Shown one piece after another: positions 5,665 through 6,683 of a stretch of DNA of 6,683 nucleotides (position 1 is its first letter; each line of letters opens with the position of its first letter). The notes beneath the pieces are model-generated. The model did not search any database and was not told the origin of the DNA. It saw only the letters and a program-made list of their open reading frames with translations. The stretch lies in contig CATZIM010000101.1 in assembly GCA_958420075.1 (NCBI GenBank), positions 1-6,683 of the forward strand, read 5' to 3'. Source of the stretch: an uncultured Clostridia bacterium (GTDB lineage Bacteria; Bacillota; Clostridia; Lachnospirales; Anaerotignaceae). The translations under genes and the position numbers were made by a program.

Positions 5665-6683
5665 ATGAAGACATATACTGTGGCAAAGGCAGCATCCAAA
5701 GGCATTGTCATGGGTAAAGCCTTTGTGGCTGTTCAGGAAGATCTGACAGCTGACAGCAGAAGCATTAAAGATTCCGAAAGAGAAATGGAATGGCTGAAAT
5801 TTCAGAAAGCAGTGAAAGATGCAGTGGAAGACCTGCGGGTTCTGGCAAAAGATTCCGACATTTTCGCGGCGCATCTTGATGTTGCGGAAGATACAGTGCT
5901 CCATGATTCTGTGGAACTGAAGATCAACAGCGAAAATAAAAATGCACAGCTTGCTCTCGAAGAAACCGTTGCGGAAATCGTGACCATGTTTGAAAGTCTG
6001 GATGACGAGTATCTCAGAGAAAGAGCTGCTGACATCAAAGACGTTGGCAAACGTATCATGTGTGGTCTGAAAGGAATCAAGAGCAATCCTTTCGAAGGCA
6101 TCAACGAAGATGTGATTGTTGTTGCGGAAGATCTGGCACCTTCTGATACAGCCAACATGGATTTCCGTTATATCAAAGGCTTCATCACAGAAGCCGGCGG
6201 CGTTACCAGCCACGTTTCCATTATGGCAAGAAGCATGGAAATCCCTGCTTTTGTGGGTGTGGCTGATTTCCGCAAAAACGTTACAAACGAAGACTATATC
6301 ATTCTGGATGCGGTAGGCAAAGAAATTATCGTAAATCCCGATGAAAAAACGAAGGAAGTATATCGGAAAAAGGCAGCGGAATACAAAGCCATGAAAGCGG
6401 AATTTGAAAGCATGAACAATCTGCCTGCAACAACTACAGACGGCAGAACTGTGGAACTGTTTGCAAATGTCGGCAGCATTGTGGATGTAGAAAATGCTGT
6501 TACTCGTGGTGCGGAAGGTATTGGCCTGTTCCGCAGTGAGTTCCTGTATATGGAAAATACAAAATTCCCTACAGAACAGGAACAGTATGACGCTTATAAA
6601 AAAGCTATCGAAACCATGAAACATCCCGTCATCATCCGTACACTGGATATTGGCGGCGATAAAGAACTTTCTTATTACAAATT
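5662..6683 (+). CDS. ptsI: PTS Enzyme I (PEP-protein phosphotransferase), 3' end beyond the window
   Basis: Enzyme I autophosphorylates from phosphoenolpyruvate and passes the phosphate to His15 of HPr, the first step of every PTS. The reading frame is open to the right edge: 340 full codons plus two bases, about 60 percent of the usual 570 or so residues. The N-terminal swivelling domain with the HPr-binding helices is complete. The active-site His184 lies in TEAGGVTSHVSIMARSMEIP, where most Enzyme I proteins I know read GGRTSH, so Val181 replaces Arg. The PEP-binding barrel begins near residue 268; GLFRSEFLYM (Arg291) and IRTLDIGGDKEL (Arg326) match the two PEP-contacting arginines Arg296 and Arg332 of E. 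coli. Nothing suggests a broken gene; it simply leaves the window. Confidence 0.97.
   Translation, partial: MMKTYTVAKAASKGIVMGKAFVAVQEDLTADSRSIKDSEREMEWLKFQKAVKDAVEDLRVLAKDSDIFAAHLDVAEDTVLHDSVELKINSENKNAQLALEETVAEIVTMFESLDDEYLRERAADIKDVGKRIMCGLKGIKSNPFEGINEDVIVVAEDLAPSDTANMDFRYIKGFITEAGGVTSHVSIMARSMEIPAFVGVADFRKNVTNEDYIILDAVGKEIIVNPDEKTKEVYRKKAAEYKAMKAEFESMNNLPATTTDGRTVELFANVGSIVDVENAVTRGAEGIGLFRSEFLYMENTKFPTEQEQYDAYKKAIETMKHPVIIRTLDIGGDKELSYYK

Noticed and set aside
2255..5695. 1,146-codon open frame on the - strand across mtlA, mtlD and ptsH
   Set aside because: It is in exact codon register with the three + strand genes and is open only because they avoid TTA, CTA and TCA. Its translation is rich in Cys, Phe, His and Gln, as expected from complemented GCA, GAA and GTA codons, has no recognisable domain, and runs through the known genes.
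5626..6624. 332-codon open frame on the - strand opposite ptsI
   Set aside because: Same codon-register shadow effect; composition is Phe, Cys and His rich and no family is recognised.
1..6683. CRISPR array, tRNA or rRNA gene, insertion sequence, attachment site or prophage remnant
   Set aside because: No spaced direct repeats, no cloverleaf-like segment, no transposase reading frame and no terminal repeats were seen; the genes are intact metabolic genes filling nearly the whole window.

Overview
The window holds a mannitol phosphotransferase (PTS) operon, entirely on the + strand: mtlR (activator), mtlA (mannitol EIICBA permease), mtlD (mannitol-1-phosphate 5-dehydrogenase), ptsH (HPr) and ptsI (Enzyme I, cut by the right edge). 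It therefore encodes the full phosphate chain PEP -> EI -> HPr -> EIIA -> EIIB -> mannitol, the first catabolic enzyme and the regulator that reads that chain.

The organism looks like a member of the Bacillota, probably an anaerobic clostridial or negativicute lineage, but I cannot name a genus. The reasons are the MtlR architecture, which resembles that of Bacillus MtlR (HTH, two PRDs, EIIB-like and EIIA-like domains), an HPr that keeps the serine at position 46 used by HPr kinase, strong GGAGG-type ribosome binding sites, and moderate GC content. This is inference from gene style.

Layout: 1-89 is a short lead-in with no recognised gene. 90-2258 is mtlR. It shares one base with mtlA (2258-4099) at a TAATG junction. 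The 81-base gap 4100-4180 contains a GC-rich inverted repeat and a possible 20-codon ORF whose stop overlaps the mtlD start as ATGA. mtlD is 4181-5332. The 36-base gap 5333-5368 leads to ptsH (5369-5629), and a candidate internal promoter sits in the end of mtlD. A 32-base gap then leads to ptsI (5662 to the edge). No intrinsic terminator is seen anywhere.

The genes are familiar, and I found no unknown system. The points most worth a second look are: the general PTS genes placed inside a mannitol operon; the possible coupled small ORF and hairpin before mtlD; a tyrosine in place of the second PRD2 histidine in MtlR; an unusual Ser46 patch in HPr; and complete absence of TTA, CTA and TCA codons from mtlA, mtlD, ptsH and the visible ptsI, in contrast to mtlR.
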